A program made the position numbers and the translations under genes. From NCBI GenBank assembly GCA_938009335.1, contig CALLHT010000162.1:1-5965 (forward strand): DNA of 5,965 nt, in the 5' to 3' direction. Below, in pieces: positions 5,798 to 5,965 of the stretch (position 1 is its first letter; each line of letters begins with the position of its first letter). This DNA comes from an uncultured Rhizobiaceae group bacterium. Lineage in GTDB: Bacteria; Pseudomonadota; Alphaproteobacteria; Rhizobiales; Rhizobiaceae. The notes beneath the pieces were generated by a model, which did no database searches, was not told the DNA's origin, and saw nothing but the letters and a program-made list of their open reading frames with translations.

Positions 5798-5965
5798 TTA
5801 TTGGCCCGTAGTCGCTGAGTTTGAAGAACCATTTGGGTTCTGGAAATAGCGGAAGAAATCAGAATTTGGTGACAATACCATTGTCGTTCCGTTTTCCTGC
5901 AGTGCCTCACTATAAGCCGTCATTGAGCGATAGAACTCGAAGAATTCAGGGTCACGGCCAAATGC
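5798..5965 (-). CDS. hflC: HflC, FtsH protease modulator (C-terminal 55 residues; 5' part outside window)
   Basis: HflC is an inner-membrane SPFH/prohibitin-family protein that with HflK forms a large complex around the FtsH protease and modulates its activity. The visible part opens with AFGRDPEFFEFYRSMTAYSE and continues to TTMVLSPNSDFFRYF, both hallmarks of the HflC end (the usual form is DPEFFxFYRSL...DSDFFRYF). A short polar tail, QNPNGSSNSATTGQ, follows before the TAA at 5798-5800. The transmembrane anchor and most of the SPFH domain lie beyond base 5965, where hflK would also be expected. The gene is co-directional with DUF2065 and nearly contiguous with it. Confidence 0.93.
   Translation of the reverse strand, partial: AFGRDPEFFEFYRSMTAYSEALQENGTTMVLSPNSDFFRYFQNPNGSSNSATTGQ

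Overview
This window looks chromosomal, from an alphaproteobacterium and most likely a member of the Hyphomicrobiales (rhizobial order) with moderate GC. The evidence is gene order plus protein signatures. A minus-strand run of hflC (3' end), a DUF2065 small membrane protein and a DegP/DegQ-type Do protease converges on a plus-strand serB (5' end missing). From memory, hflK-hflC-DUF2065-degP facing serB is a common arrangement in that order. The species cannot be named from the sequence.

Layout. 1-571 (+) is the C-terminal two thirds of phosphoserine phosphatase SerB. 552-1115 (+) is a RimJ/RimL-like GNAT acetyltransferase that overlaps the serB end. 1116-3143 (-) is a two-domain FMN/FAD oxidoreductase of the trimethylamine dehydrogenase / 2,4-dienoyl-CoA reductase / StcD family, whose stop codon abuts the GNAT stop. 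3247-3600 (-) is an unrecognised protein with four predicted membrane segments. 3611-3637 (-) is an intrinsic terminator. 3665-5158 (-) is the Do protease. 5159-5592 is a non-coding stretch with a candidate degQ promoter, a hairpin and a long imperfect inverted repeat. 5593-5778 (-) is the DUF2065 gene and 5798-5965 (-) is the end of hflC.

How the genes fit together. HflC, DUF2065 and the Do protease belong to envelope protein quality control: HflKC regulates FtsH in the inner membrane and the Do protease works in the periplasm. SerB makes serine. The block at 552-3600 (acetyltransferase, StcD-like oxidoreductase, small membrane protein) has no obvious link to either side and looks like accessory cargo between conserved neighbours. 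The oxidoreductase is probably an amine (N-methyl) dehydrogenase/demethylase rather than an NAD(P)H-dependent reductase.

The strongest unexplained signal is the inverted repeat at about 5272-5571. Its arms match in an ungapped 71-base block and align codon by codon, so that both strands, read inward, spell related peptides. It may be a dispersed palindromic element or two decayed copies of a small gene facing each other.
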